Assembly: GCF_000294495.1 (NCBI RefSeq)
Contig: NC_018526.1
Coordinates: forward strand, 496,001-560,000
Source: Streptococcus suis S735
GTDB lineage: Bacteria > Bacillota > Bacilli > Lactobacillales > Streptococcaceae
DNA: 64,000 nt
Direction of reading: 5' to 3'
The notes beneath the pieces were generated by a model. It was not told the DNA's origin, searched no databases, and was given only the letters and a program-made list of their open reading frames with translations. A program made the translations under genes and the position numbers. Below, in pieces: positions 7,583 to 17,879 of the stretch (position 1 is the first letter of the stretch; every line of letters starts with the position of its first letter).

Positions 7583-10279
7583 ATGGCTATTCAAAAATTA
7601 GAAAACTATAACAACAAGGAAGCAATCCGTGAAGAAGTAACGATTCTAACATCTATTTTGGAAGAAGTAGCAGCCCAAATGATGCCTGCAGAGACTTTTG
7701 CTAAAATTGTAGAACTATCTCAATTGTCTCGTCAAGATGATTATCAGGCATTGATTGCTATTATCAGTCAGTTGAATAATGATGAACTAGCGGTTATTTC
7801 TCGATACTTTGCTGTTTTGCCACTTTTGATTAATATATCAGAAGATGTTGACTTGGCCTATGAAATCAACCATCAAAACAATATTGATCAAGATTATCTT
7901 GGTAAGATTTCAACAACAATTGATATGGTTTCCAAACAAGAAAATGCAGCTGAAATCCTTGAAAAGTTGAATGTTGTTCCAGTCTTGACAGCCCATCCTA
8001 CTCAGGTTCAACGCCAGTCTATGCTTGATTTAACCAAGCATATTCATGAGTTGCTTCGTCGTTATCGCGATGTAAAATTGGGCTTGCTCAATAAAAACAA
8101 ATGGGAAGATGAGCTCCGTTGTTACATTGAAATTATCATGCAGACGGATATGATTCGTGAGAAGAAGTTGAAGGTAACCAACGAAATCACAAACGTTATG
8201 GAGTATTACAATTCTTCCTTTATTAAGGCTGTCACTAAGTTGCAGCGGGAATACAAACGTTTGGCCGCTGAGAAAGGAATCGTCTTAAATAATCCTCGTC
8301 CAATTACAATGGGTATGTGGATTGGGGGAGACCGTGATGGAAATCCATTTGTTACTGCAGAGACCTTGAAGCTGTCAGCCTTGACTCAGTGTGAAGTCAT
8401 TATGAATTATTACGATGAGCAACTCTATAAACTCTATCGGAATTTTTCGCTCTCAACTTCCATTGTAAATGTATCTACAGCGGTTAAGATGCTGGCGGAT
8501 TTATCTGAAGATAGTTCTGTCTACCGTGAAAATGAGCCTTATCGTCGTGCTTTTCACTATATTCAGATGAAACTTGCAAATACAAGAGATTATTTAGTTC
8601 ACAATAAGCCGTCAGATGTTCGCTATAGTAATGTAGCCGAGTTTAAAGCTGATTTATTAGCCATCAAACAATCTTTGGTCGAAAATAAATCTATGGCGCT
8701 ATTGAAAGGTGATTTTACAGAATTGCTTGAAGCGGTTGAAGCGTTTGGTTTCTACCTAGCTAGTATCGATATGCGCCAAGACTCTTCTATTCATGAAGCA
8801 AGTGTTGCGGAGTTATTGGCCTCTGCTCGTATCGTAGAAGACTACTCCAGTTTATCTGAGGAAGCTAAATGCCATGTTCTTTTGAAACAGTTGGAAACAG
8901 ATCCACGCATTCTTTCTGCAACGCACATGCCAAAGTCAGAACAATTAGAAAAAGAATTGGCAATCTTTGCTGCTGCACGTGAATTGAAAGATAAGCTAGG
9001 TGAGGAAATCATCAAGCAACATATTATTTCACACTCGGAGAGTGTTTCTGATTTACTGGAATTAGCTGTCCTATTAAAAGAAGTTGGTCTAGTAGATGTC
9101 GATAAGGCCCGTGTTCAGATTGTTCCACTTTTTGAGACAATCGAGGATTTAGATAATGCACCTGATACCATGCGTCAATATCTGCAATTAGATTTAGCGA
9201 AACGTTGGATTGCAGGCAATAAATACTACCAAGAAATCATGCTTGGCTACTCAGATTCCAACAAGGATGGTGGCTACCTATCCTCCGGCTGGACACTCTA
9301 CAAAGCACAGAATGAATTGACGCAAATTGGTCAAGACTACGGAGTAAACATCACCTTCTTCCACGGTCGTGGAGGTACTGTTGGTCGTGGTGGTGGTCCT
9401 TCCTATGATGCGATTACATCTCAGCCATTTGGTTCCATCAAGGACCGGCTTCGTTTGACAGAACAAGGCGAAGTGATAGGCAATAAATACGGTAACAAAG
9501 ACGCAGCCTACTATAATTTAGAAATGCTGGTATCTGCAACGCTTGACCGTATGGTCACACAAATGATTACCGATCCAAATGAAATCGATGGCTATCGCGA
9601 AACCATGGATGAAATTGTATCAGATAGCTATCGTATTTATAGAGATCTTGTATTCAACAATCCACATTTTTATGATTATTTCTTTGCCGCTAGTCCAATT
9701 CGTGAAGTATCAAGTCTGAACATTGGCTCACGTCCTGCGGCTCGAAAAACCATCACAGAAATCGGTGGTTTGCGTGCGATCCCATGGGTATTCTCTTGGT
9801 CACAAAACCGTGTCATGTTGCCAGGGTGGTATGGAGTTGGTTCAAGTTTCAAACGCTTTATTGATAAGCACCCTGATAATTTGTCTAAGTTACAAAAAAT
9901 GTATGAATCTTGGCCATTCTTCCGTTCACTTCTATCAAACGTGGATATGGTATTGTCTAAATCCAATATGAATATCGCATTTGAATATGCTAAAATGTGT
10001 GAAAGCGAAGAGGTACGAAATATCTTCCATGTCATTTTAGATGAATGGCAGTTGACCAAAGAAATTATTTTGTCAATCGAGCAAAATGATGAGCTTTTAG
10101 CAGAACTACCGTTTCTAAAAGCTAGTCTTGATTATCGCATGCCTTATTTTAATGTGCTCAACTATATTCAGATTGAATTAATTCATCGTCTTCGTCGTGG
10201 AGAATTGAGCAAAGAACAAGAGAATCTCATTCATATTACCATCAATGGTGTGGCGACAGGTTTGCGCAACTCAGGTTAA
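7583..10279 (+). CDS. ppc: Phosphoenolpyruvate carboxylase
   Basis: Carboxylates phosphoenolpyruvate with bicarbonate to oxaloacetate, the anaplerotic route to aspartate in streptococci with an incomplete TCA cycle. The 898-residue length is normal. The catalytic motifs are intact: VLTAHPTQ with His138, GGDRDGNP (about 250), the second catalytic stretch [17 protein letters not shown] (about 592-608), GSRPAARK (about 715) and the conserved C-terminal RNSG. RBS AGGTAGGAG precedes the ATG. It follows ftsW after 20 bases with no terminator between them, so the two are co-transcribed. Confidence 0.98.
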
Positions 10280-10286
10280 TAGGCAT

Positions 10287-10316
10287 AAAACAACTTCTTC
10301 GGAGGTTGTTTTTTTT
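10287..10316 (+). terminator. ftsW-ppc terminator
   Basis: AACAACTT / AGGTTGTT stem (one G-U pair), loop CTTCGG, followed by a run of eight T. Confidence 0.85.
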
Positions 10317-10348
10317 GCTGATAAAAATATATAATAATCATAAGAAAG

Positions 10349-10374
10349 TGTAACCAAATCATCCCTTATTCGTT
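10349..10374 (+). promoter_or_regulatory. ECF-type autoregulatory promoter
   Basis: TGTAAC (10349-10354), 16-base spacer, CGTT (10371-10374), 19 bases before the sigma gene start. This is the AAC ... CG pattern of ECF sigma promoters, and a good sigma-A -10 is not visible at this position. It suggests the sigma factor drives its own operon. Confidence 0.6.
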
Positions 10375-10393
10375 CTATTAGTGAAAGGAGGAG

Positions 10394-10897
10394 ATGAGTA
10401 TCAAACTTGATCAATATGAAAAAGAAGTCATTGGTATTGCTGAGGAGATTTCCTACTATCTACAAAAATCTGGCGCCAACTATGCAGATAGTCAGGACAT
10501 CGCACAGGATATACTAGTGAAAATTTTAGAAGCAGAGCTTGTCCTTCCTTTCGAAAAACTAAGAGCTTGGCTTTACCGTTCTGCAGTTCGGGCTTACATT
10601 GACAAATACAGGCGAGACAAGCGCTACCATGAAATTTTACAAAAGGAGTTTTTTACACCTGAAAATTTTTTGGTCTATGACCAAGAAGATTATGAGGAAC
10701 TCTATCAAGCTGTTGCAGACCTGCCAGAAAAATACCAGCAAGTGATTGACTTATACTACTTCCAAGATATGAGTATCAAAGAGATTGCGCATATTTTAGG
10801 TGCTGGTCAAAGTTGGGTGAAAATCAGCCTTCACCGAGGACGCAAGCAGTTAAGGAAAATACTAGAAGAGAGAGGATATGACTATGAAGACTTTTGA
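10394..10897 (+). CDS. ECF-family RNA polymerase sigma factor
   Basis: A 167-residue alternative sigma factor with only regions 2 and 4. Region 2 spans about 8-75 (DSQDIAQDILVKILE, LRAWLYRSAVRAYIDKYRRDKR) and region 4 about 105-160 (LPEKYQQVIDLYYFQDMSIKEIA, then the helix-turn-helix ILGAGQSWVKISLHRGRK). Architecture and length fit an ECF sigma that redirects polymerase to stress genes; it is not the competence factor ComX. RBS AAAGGAGGAG is strong. The next gene overlaps and encodes a membrane anti-sigma factor, the standard ECF arrangement, and an ECF-like promoter lies just upstream. Such systems usually respond to envelope stress; the actual signal is unknown. Confidence 0.9.
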   Translation: MSIKLDQYEKEVIGIAEEISYYLQKSGANYADSQDIAQDILVKILEAELVLPFEKLRAWLYRSAVRAYIDKYRRDKRYHEILQKEFFTPENFLVYDQEDYEELYQAVADLPEKYQQVIDLYYFQDMSIKEIAHILGAGQSWVKISLHRGRKQLRKILEERGYDYEDF

Positions 10898-11849
10898 AGA
10901 GGTGACAAAAAAGAGTAAGCGGAAAAATTTATGGAAGACAGTTGGACTATCATCGTTCATCGGCTTTATCTTATTGTTGATTGGCATTCAAACTGTAAAA
11001 ATAATTGTCGGTGCACGAGAAGGTAGTGAGAATTGGAAACAAATTATTTTAATGGAAATCTCTTATCCAAATATAAAACATGACGGTATTAAAATCCAAA
11101 GCACGAGTTATGTTTCTGGGAAACTTTACTGCAATTTATATAAGGATCTAGCTGGTGTTCCTATGGCTTTTGGTCAGCACGAAATTTACTATGACCTGTT
11201 TGATCGTCACTATGATTTTGCTCAGCATATACCCGGGAATACCTTCAAATATCTATATGATTTCACAACCAATACCAAGATACCTGTTTTTTACAATAGA
11301 AAAAAGTCCGTTTGGAGTGTTCAAGACATTGCCAATGAATTGCATTATCTTAAAGACATGAGTGGGCAGCTAGTAGAAGTGGCTATTTCCTTTGATAAGA
11401 AGTATAGTTTGGCAGAAATCAAGCAAATGATTCCCAGCAATCTCAAGCAAAATTGGTATTGGATAGGGACAGAAGGGAAGCAGAATACCCATTACTATCG
11501 TCCAGAGCAGCTTTTGGGGTTAGATCCAGAGGATATTCAACTAGTCTTTTCGGATATGCCTGGAGACTATATGACAGGTATGGACTTTATGAAAGAGTTC
11601 TTAGAATCGGGAGATCAGAAACGAGCGCAGTATCTGGACATACCTGTGGATGACTTGCAAGCCTTTGTTGACAAATTTGGCGATACAGACTTTACTAAAC
11701 AAGAAGAGATTGATAAGCTAGAATTTGCAGGCATTATCCTAACAGGAAAAGCAGAAGACTTTGCCCAGTTGGAAGGCAAGGACTGGATTTATTCTTCTAG
11801 TATTGGCGCGTCCATTCCTATTCAGCCTTATTATCAACTGCATCATTAA
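10884..11849 (+). CDS. Membrane anti-sigma factor (sigma factor regulator family)
   Basis: Predicted to hold the upstream ECF sigma factor inactive until a signal arrives. From the ATG at 10884 it has 321 residues: a short charged cytoplasmic N terminus (about 1-18), one membrane helix (about 20-42), and a large extracytoplasmic domain containing SSIGASIPIQPYYQL near the end. This matches proteins with the Sigma_reg_N/Sigma_reg_C pair. An ATG two codons upstream (10878) exists, but AGAGAGG is too close to it. The gene overlaps the sigma stop by 14 bases, so the two are translationally coupled, which helps balance the pair. No RsiV-type lysozyme-binding motif was recognised. Confidence 0.8.
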   Translation: MKTFEEVTKKSKRKNLWKTVGLSSFIGFILLLIGIQTVKIIVGAREGSENWKQIILMEISYPNIKHDGIKIQSTSYVSGKLYCNLYKDLAGVPMAFGQHEIYYDLFDRHYDFAQHIPGNTFKYLYDFTTNTKIPVFYNRKKSVWSVQDIANELHYLKDMSGQLVEVAISFDKKYSLAEIKQMIPSNLKQNWYWIGTEGKQNTHYYRPEQLLGLDPEDIQLVFSDMPGDYMTGMDFMKEFLESGDQKRAQYLDIPVDDLQAFVDKFGDTDFTKQEEIDKLEFAGIILTGKAEDFAQLEGKDWIYSSSIGASIPIQPYYQLHH

Positions 11850-12104
11850 GTGAAAATAGTCAATATATTTTCAACACCTATAGCAAGAGGCTTGTCAGGG
11901 AGTCGTAGGATAACTGAATGGAGAAAGGTCTGTCGCAGTGGTCTCGTATTTGTGGCACCTTGTAGCTATGGTAACATCAATATTCTTACGGAAATGAGGT
12001 GTTTTTAGTTGAGTAATAGGTTAAAATGGGATGATAAAAAAAGTTATAAGCGAAGCTAATAGCCCTTGCAGAAAATGGATAAAATAAAAAACGATAGAAA
12101 ATGC
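11850..12104 (+). other. Intergenic region before tuf; no gene recognised
   Basis: About 255 bases without a supportable gene ahead of the tuf promoter. A small AT-rich inverted repeat TGAAAATA-N7-TATTTTCA (11851-11873) directly follows the anti-sigma stop but lacks a T tract. A 38-codon frame starting near 11893 has no RBS and no recognisable product. CACCT ... AGGTGTTTTTAG (around 11956-12009) could be a weak terminator. Confidence 0.4.
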
Positions 12105-12132
12105 TTGCAATTCTGCTACAATTTGATAGAAT
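12105..12132 (+). promoter_or_regulatory. tuf promoter
   Basis: TTGCAA (12105-12110), 16-base spacer, TAGAAT (12127-12132) with TG at the extended position. An alternative -10 TACAAT lies just upstream. The leader contains a perfect 14-base palindrome TAAAATATATTTTA immediately before the RBS. Confidence 0.65.
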
Positions 12133-12204
12133 AGTAAGGTAAAGTTAGACTGTATTGCCTACTGTCTATCTATAAAATATATTTTATTGGAGGCTTTTAC
12201 CAAA

Positions 12205-13401
12205 ATGGCAAAAGAAAAATACGATCGTAGTAAACCACACGTTAACATTGGTACAATTGGACACGTTGACCACGGTAAAACTACTTTGACAGCAGCTATC
12301 ACAACTGTATTGGCACGTCGCTTGCCTTCATCAGTTAACCAACCTAAAGACTATGCGTCTATCGATGCTGCTCCAGAAGAGCGCGAGCGCGGTATCACTA
12401 TCAACACTGCACACGTTGAGTACGAAACTGAAAAACGTCACTATGCTCACATCGACGCTCCAGGACACGCGGACTACGTTAAAAACATGATCACTGGTGC
12501 TGCTCAGATGGACGGTGCGATCCTTGTAGTAGCTTCAACTGACGGTCCAATGCCACAAACTCGTGAGCACATCCTTCTTTCACGTCAGGTTGGTGTTAAA
12601 CACCTTATCGTCTTCATGAACAAAGTTGACTTGGTTGACGATGAAGAATTGCTTGAGTTGGTTGAAATGGAAATCCGTGACCTTCTTTCAGAATACGATT
12701 TCCCAGGTGATGATCTTCCAGTTATCCAAGGTTCAGCTCTTAAAGCTCTTGAAGGTGACTCTAAGTACGAAGACATCGTTATGGAATTGATGAACACTGT
12801 TGATGAGTACATTCCAGAACCAGAACGCGACACTGACAAACCATTGTTGCTTCCAGTCGAGGACGTATTCTCAATCACTGGTCGTGGTACTGTAGCTTCA
12901 GGACGTATCGACCGTGGTACTGTTCGTGTCAACGACGAAATCGAAATCGTTGGTCTTCAAGAAGAAAAATCTAAAGCAGTTGTTACTGGTGTTGAAATGT
13001 TCCGTAAACAACTTGACGAAGGTCTTGCCGGCGATAACGTTGGTGTGCTTCTTCGTGGTGTACAACGTGATGAAATCGAACGTGGTCAAGTTATCTCTAA
13101 ACCAGGTTCTATCAACCCACACACTAAATTCAAAGGTGAAGTTTACATCCTTACTAAAGAAGAAGGTGGACGTCACACTCCATTCTTCGACAACTACCGT
13201 CCACAGTTCTACTTCCGTACAACTGACGTAACTGGTTCAATCAAATTGCCAGAAGGTACTGAAATGGTAATGCCTGGTGATAACGTTACTATCGACGTTG
13301 AATTGATCCACCCAATCGCCGTTGAACAAGGTACTACTTTCTCTATCCGTGAAGGTGGACGTACTGTTGGTTCAGGTATGGTTACAGAAATCGAAGCTTA
13401 A
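12205..13401 (+). CDS. tuf: Translation elongation factor EF-Tu
   Basis: GTPase that carries aminoacyl-tRNA to the ribosomal A site. The 398-residue length is the streptococcal norm. G motifs are intact: [10 protein letters not shown] (P-loop, about 19-28), DAPGHADY (about 81-88), NKVD (about 136-139) and SALKALEG (about 174). A TTG six codons upstream keeps the frame open, but GGAGG falls inside that stretch and serves the ATG at 12205. Codon use is strongly biased to highly expressed codons (for example CGT, GGT, AAC, ACT), unlike its neighbours. It has its own promoter and terminator. Confidence 0.99.
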   Translation: MAKEKYDRSKPHVNIGTIGHVDHGKTTLTAAITTVLARRLPSSVNQPKDYASIDAAPEERERGITINTAHVEYETEKRHYAHIDAPGHADYVKNMITGAAQMDGAILVVASTDGPMPQTREHILLSRQVGVKHLIVFMNKVDLVDDEELLELVEMEIRDLLSEYDFPGDDLPVIQGSALKALEGDSKYEDIVMELMNTVDEYIPEPERDTDKPLLLPVEDVFSITGRGTVASGRIDRGTVRVNDEIEIVGLQEEKSKAVVTGVEMFRKQLDEGLAGDNVGVLLRGVQRDEIERGQVISKPGSINPHTKFKGEVYILTKEEGGRHTPFFDNYRPQFYFRTTDVTGSIKLPEGTEMVMPGDNVTIDVELIHPIAVEQGTTFSIREGGRTVGSGMVTEIEA

Positions 13402-13450
13402 TTCGATTGAGTTCCCAGAAATAACAATTATAGTCAGACAACTTAATTGT

Positions 13451-13480
13451 AACTCTCTACTTTCGGGTAGAGAGTTTTTC
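13451..13480 (+). terminator. tuf terminator
   Basis: Nine-base perfect stem ACTCTCTAC / GTAGAGAGT with loop TTTCGG, followed by TTTTTC. Confidence 0.88.
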
Positions 13481-13521
13481 TGTAAGTATTCATAAAATGC
13501 ACAGAAATTCTTTAATCTTAG

Positions 13522-14328
<807 letters not shown>

Positions 14329-14332
14329 TAAC

Positions 14333-14366
14333 AAAAAGCATCGGATTTTGAATTCGATGCTTTTTT
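14333..14366. terminator. Bidirectional terminator between tpiA and the HAD gene
   Basis: AAAAAGCATCG / CGATGCTTTTTT stem with an A run on one side and a T run on the other; the genes converge here. Confidence 0.85.
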
Positions 14367-14380
14367 GATATTTTAAGAGG

Positions 14381-15190
14381 CTACTTCAGTACCCATTCTC
14401 TAAAAGCGTGGGCTACACCGCTCTCATCATTTGATTTCGTAATGTATTTGGCGATTTTCTTCAATTCAGGATTTCCGTTTTCCATGACAACAGGATTACC
14501 AACAACTTCCAACATTGGACGGTCATTTTCTTGGTCACCGATGGCCATGGTTTGATCCATAGTTAGTCCAAGCTTCTCAGCTAGATGAATGATAGCTTGT
14601 CCCTTGTTAACAGTTTTAGGGGTGATTTCCAAATAAAATGGTGCTGATTTTGCTACGTTGTACTTCTCAGTCAAGCTGGTCGGTAGAAGTGGAATAGCAG
14701 CATCAAGAATTTCTGGCTCATCAACCATCATTGTTTTGATGATTTCCTTGTCAGCCATTTCTTCAGGAGTGCGATAGAAAATGGGTGCACTTACTAGTGT
14801 GGATTCGTAAATGGTGTATTTACCGATGTTACGGTTGGCAGTATAGATACCTTCCTTGGTGCTGGCATGCATTGGGAGCTTGAGTTTACGGGCAGCAGAT
14901 TCGATGTCGAGATAATCCTCATAAGTCAAGGTATCTTTGACAATATCCTCACCAGTTGCTGCATCTTGGACTAAGCCACCGTTAAAAGTGATGACGTAGT
15001 CACCTGCTTCTGTAAGATTGAGTTCTTCTAAAATTGCTTGAACACCGGAAATGGGGCGACCAGTAGCAATAACAATTTTAACGCCTGCTTTTTTTGCTTC
15101 TTGGATTGTTGAGTGTACTTCAGCTGTAATTTGGTGTTGACTATTTAGTAGTGTACCATCAATATCGATGGCGACAAGTTTAATGCTCAT
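14381..15190 (-). CDS. Cof-type HAD-IIB sugar phosphatase
   Basis: Cytoplasmic haloacid-dehalogenase phosphatase of the Cof/YidA type, which dephosphorylates sugar phosphates or similar metabolites; the exact substrate is not readable. From the ATG at 15190 it has 269 residues. HAD motif I is LVAIDIDGTLLN (about 5-16), motif II is IVIATGRP (about 40-47), and motifs III/IV are the Lys in KGQAIIHL and AIGDQENDRPML (about 216-227). A TTG four codons upstream is discounted because GGAG lies between it and the ATG. The start overlaps the end of the HD-domain gene by 11 bases, so they form an operon. Confidence 0.9.
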   Translation of the reverse strand: MSIKLVAIDIDGTLLNSQHQITAEVHSTIQEAKKAGVKIVIATGRPISGVQAILEELNLTEAGDYVITFNGGLVQDAATGEDIVKDTLTYEDYLDIESAARKLKLPMHASTKEGIYTANRNIGKYTIYESTLVSAPIFYRTPEEMADKEIIKTMMVDEPEILDAAIPLLPTSLTEKYNVAKSAPFYLEITPKTVNKGQAIIHLAEKLGLTMDQTMAIGDQENDRPMLEVVGNPVVMENGNPELKKIAKYITKSNDESGVAHAFREWVLK

Positions 15191-16493
15191 TTGATTCTCC
15201 AATTATAAAATGATCGTTATGTATGTGGCTGTTAAAATCAGCTATTTGAGGTGCGAAAATTCCTGTTTCTTCTAACATTTCTTTTGGGAAATAGAAGCGG
15301 CTATCGCCATGGATTGTGCCTGATAAGGAATGGACAATTGGTGATAGAGAGGATAGTTCTACCAAGGTTTCATCTTTGCGATAAATCTCAATTTGAGTCC
15401 GTTTCTTTTCTGCATTCGGTCGGTAAATGTCATACGGCAAATCAAAGTTGTGGTGAATAGCAGTATAGTATTCTGGGTCAAACCCGACGTCTGCGACCAG
15501 GCTACGCAGGCGGTCCAAAGCTTCCTCTTCTTCGGCCTTGAAAGTGATGGATTTGAGCACTTTCCTATTGATATAGCGCTGGGCTAAGTCAGATAATATA
15601 CGATCTGGTCCATCTATCCATGATTGAAAGTAAGTATTCATAACTCCATCATCCAGACTGAGGTAGTCGGTTAGACGGATACGATGCTCAAAAAAAGGTA
15701 ATAGCCGAGGTGAAGTTCGTGCAAAAAACTCCTGTTCACCAGTATATAGTAGTTTGGCACGATTGAGTAAATTCTGCAATAGGACTTCCATAGAGCGGCT
15801 TGCTGGATGAAAATAGACTTGCATGTACATCTGGTAGCGGCTGAGAACGTAGTCTTCTACTGCATGCATACCAGATTCTTTGAAGGCAATTCCATTTTCT
15901 GTCGGGCGAATGACACGTAATATCCTAGTTAGGTCAAATTCACCATAGTTCGCACCTGTGAAGTAGGAATCTCGTAATAGATAATCCATCCGGTCAACAT
16001 CAATCTGGCTCGAAATGAGTTGAACGACCTGTTTATTTGGATAGGTGTGTTTGATAACACTAGCAACCTTGTCTGGAAACTCAGGTGAAACTTGTTTCAA
16101 CAGAGCATTGATTTCCGTTTCTGGACTAGTAATAATAGCACAGGTCATTTCCTCATGGTCTGTATCAAATAGACGCTCGAAGGTATGAGAATAGGCTCCG
16201 TGTCCGACATCATGGAGTAGCGCAGCAACCATGGTCAGTAGGGACTCATTTGTATCCCAGATTTGTGGATACTTGTCTTCAAATTTTTGAGTAATCCGTC
16301 TGGCGATTTCGTAGGCGCCAAGGCAGTGCGAAAAGCGGCTATGCTCGCCACCATGGAAGGTATAGGAAGTAGTCCCTAGTTGCTTGATGCGGCGTAGTCG
16401 CTGAAATTCTTTTGTATTGATAAGTTTATAAATCAGCTCATGATCAACATGTACATAGTTATGAACTGGATCGCGAAATACTTTTTCTATCAT
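15180..16493 (-). CDS. HD-domain phosphohydrolase (YwfO/EF1143-like dNTPase)
   Basis: Predicted metal-dependent nucleotide triphosphohydrolase related to SAMHD1 and to the enterococcal dNTPase EF1143. 437 residues. The HD metal site is complete: HSRFSHCLG (His about 51-56), LLHDVGHGAYSH (HD at about 93-94) and a later Asp in QIDVDRMDYLLRDS. The N-terminal VFRDPVHNYV is typical of the family. The consensus -10 TATAAT lies only 6 bases before the ATG and there is no SD, so the mRNA is probably leaderless. It is co-transcribed with the HAD phosphatase (11-base overlap), perhaps as a nucleotide-pool clean-up pair. Confidence 0.88.
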   Translation of the reverse strand: MIEKVFRDPVHNYVHVDHELIYKLINTKEFQRLRRIKQLGTTSYTFHGGEHSRFSHCLGAYEIARRITQKFEDKYPQIWDTNESLLTMVAALLHDVGHGAYSHTFERLFDTDHEEMTCAIITSPETEINALLKQVSPEFPDKVASVIKHTYPNKQVVQLISSQIDVDRMDYLLRDSYFTGANYGEFDLTRILRVIRPTENGIAFKESGMHAVEDYVLSRYQMYMQVYFHPASRSMEVLLQNLLNRAKLLYTGEQEFFARTSPRLLPFFEHRIRLTDYLSLDDGVMNTYFQSWIDGPDRILSDLAQRYINRKVLKSITFKAEEEEALDRLRSLVADVGFDPEYYTAIHHNFDLPYDIYRPNAEKKRTQIEIYRKDETLVELSSLSPIVHSLSGTIHGDSRFYFPKEMLEETGIFAPQIADFNSHIHNDHFIIGESNEH

Positions 16494-16499
16494 AGTTTC

Positions 16500-16508
16500 A
16501 TTATAACA
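16500..16508 (-). promoter_or_regulatory. Extended -10 promoter of the HD-domain gene
   Basis: Minus strand TGTTATAAT; six bases separate the -10 from the ATG at 16493, which places the predicted transcript start on the start codon. Confidence 0.65.
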
Positions 16509-16576
16509 AAAAAGGGAGATAAATTCCTGATTTTTCTAAAACACAAGGATATTGCTATGTACCCAATGGAATCTTT

Positions 16577-16585
16577 TGGTATAAT
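16577..16585 (+). promoter_or_regulatory. Extended -10 promoter of the TauE/SafE gene
   Basis: TGGTATAAT; the spacing to the ATG at 16592 is six bases (GGAGAA), so the transcript is predicted to be leaderless and the GGAG would not be transcribed. Confidence 0.6.
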
Positions 16586-16591
16586 GGAGAA

Positions 16592-17479
16592 ATGAATAAT
16601 CAAATTATCTTATTAACTATTCAGGTCTTTATTGTAGCCCTGATTCTTTGGATGCTTTACACAATTCTATCCTATGCTAAAAAGCACGATATTTCTCTAA
16701 AAGAGAAATTTTGGACAGGATTTGGGATCGGTTATGTTACTGATTTGCTAGACACCTTGGGGATTGGAACCTTTGCAACGACAACCACTATGTTTAAACT
16801 GACAAAGTTGGTGGAAGACGATCGTAAAATTCCTGCGACCATGACAACGGCGCACATCATACCAGTCTTAGTAGAGGCGCTATTGTTTATTACGATAGTT
16901 GAGGTTGATATGGTCACTCTGATTGCTATGGCAGCAGCGGCATTTACGGGTGCCTTTGTTGGTGCCAAGGTAACTCAAAAATGGGATACAAAGAAAGTTC
17001 AACGAATTCTTGGGATTTTACTAATTATTGCAGCCTGTTTCATGGTCTATCGCATGATTACTAACCCTGGCGCAGATCTTACCAATGAAGTAAAGGGCTT
17101 AACTGGTTGGAAACTGGCTGTTGGTATTGCCTTTGATTTTATGGTGGGAATGCTGATGAGTATGGGACTGGGTAACTATGCTCCTGAGTTAATTTTCTTC
17201 TCATTGATGGGAATTAGTCCAGCGGTTGCTCTTCCAGTTATGATGTTGAATGCTGCTATGATTATGACAGCTGGTGCCAAGCAGTTTATCCAATCAGGAC
17301 GAGTAAACTGGCCAGGAGTTCCAGGAATCGTTGTCGGTGGGGTGCTAGGTGTTTTGACAGCCGCTTTCTTCCTATCAAATTTGGATATTAATAATTTGAA
17401 AATTTTAGTTGTCTTCATTGCAGCGTATACAGGTTTTACTCTGCTTCGTTCATCCTTTGTTACTAGGATTAAAAAATAG
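16592..17479 (+). CDS. TauE/SafE (TSUP) family permease
   Basis: Integral membrane protein of the TauE/SafE family, whose members move small sulfur-containing or organic anions; the substrate here is unknown. 295 residues with about eight hydrophobic helices in two related halves: TGFGIGYVTDLLDTLGIGTF in the first and AFDFMVGMLMSMGLGNYAP in the second carry the family's Gly-rich motifs. It is divergent from the HD-domain gene and followed after 11 bases by the DUF1934 gene, with which it forms an operon. Confidence 0.85.
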   Translation: MNNQIILLTIQVFIVALILWMLYTILSYAKKHDISLKEKFWTGFGIGYVTDLLDTLGIGTFATTTTMFKLTKLVEDDRKIPATMTTAHIIPVLVEALLFITIVEVDMVTLIAMAAAAFTGAFVGAKVTQKWDTKKVQRILGILLIIAACFMVYRMITNPGADLTNEVKGLTGWKLAVGIAFDFMVGMLMSMGLGNYAPELIFFSLMGISPAVALPVMMLNAAMIMTAGAKQFIQSGRVNWPGVPGIVVGGVLGVLTAAFFLSNLDINNLKILVVFIAAYTGFTLLRSSFVTRIKK

Positions 17480-17490
17480 TAGGAGGAACT

Positions 17491-17877
17491 ATGGATATTC
17501 ATTTACGAAATGAAATTGATCTGGACGGGCAGATTGAGGTAGTGGATCAGCAATTTCAAGTGGAAGTTAAGGAAAAAGATGGGAATCTCTATCTCATTTA
17601 TAGTAACGATGAAGCTGAAAAAGTTGTCATAAAATGTGACGAAGAAGAGTTAGTGATGACACGCTTTTCCACTCCGAAGTCTATTATGCGATTCATTTCT
17701 GGTAAAGAAGCTATTGTGACCATTCCTACACCGTTAGGAATCCAGCATTTTGTGACCGATACAAAACGTTACCAATTAAACCGTTCGGATCAAAGTGTCC
17801 AGTTGCAATATGAATTAAAGGGATTGGAGAACCAGCAGCTTTTTGCTTCCTATGATTTGGAAATCTCGTGGAAATAA
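17491..17877 (+). CDS. DUF1934 domain protein (YwiB-like)
   Basis: A 128-residue cytoplasmic protein predicted to be all beta strands, matching the DUF1934 family (calycin-like barrel, function unknown). Visible family features are the opening MDIHLRNEIDLDGQIE, the central LVMTRFSTPKSIMRF and TIPTPLGIQHF, and a closing LQYELKG ... YDLEISW. RBS TAGGAGGAAC is strong and the gene sits 11 bases after the permease gene. In other Bacillota members often lie near rpoE or argS, which is not the case here. The IS30 element begins 2 bases after its stop codon, so the insertion spared the coding region but may have cut away a terminator. Confidence 0.8.
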   Translation: MDIHLRNEIDLDGQIEVVDQQFQVEVKEKDGNLYLIYSNDEAEKVVIKCDEEELVMTRFSTPKSIMRFISGKEAIVTIPTPLGIQHFVTDTKRYQLNRSDQSVQLQYELKGLENQQLFASYDLEISWK

Positions 17878-17879
17878 TG

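Noticed and set aside
10394..10897. Competence sigma factor ComX
   Set aside because: Region 2/4 motifs and the overlapping membrane anti-sigma gene fit an ECF sigma; ComX genes are usually solitary and preceded by ComR-type signals.
11893..12009. 38-codon frame between the anti-sigma gene and tuf
   Set aside because: No RBS, no conserved motif; left as intergenic.
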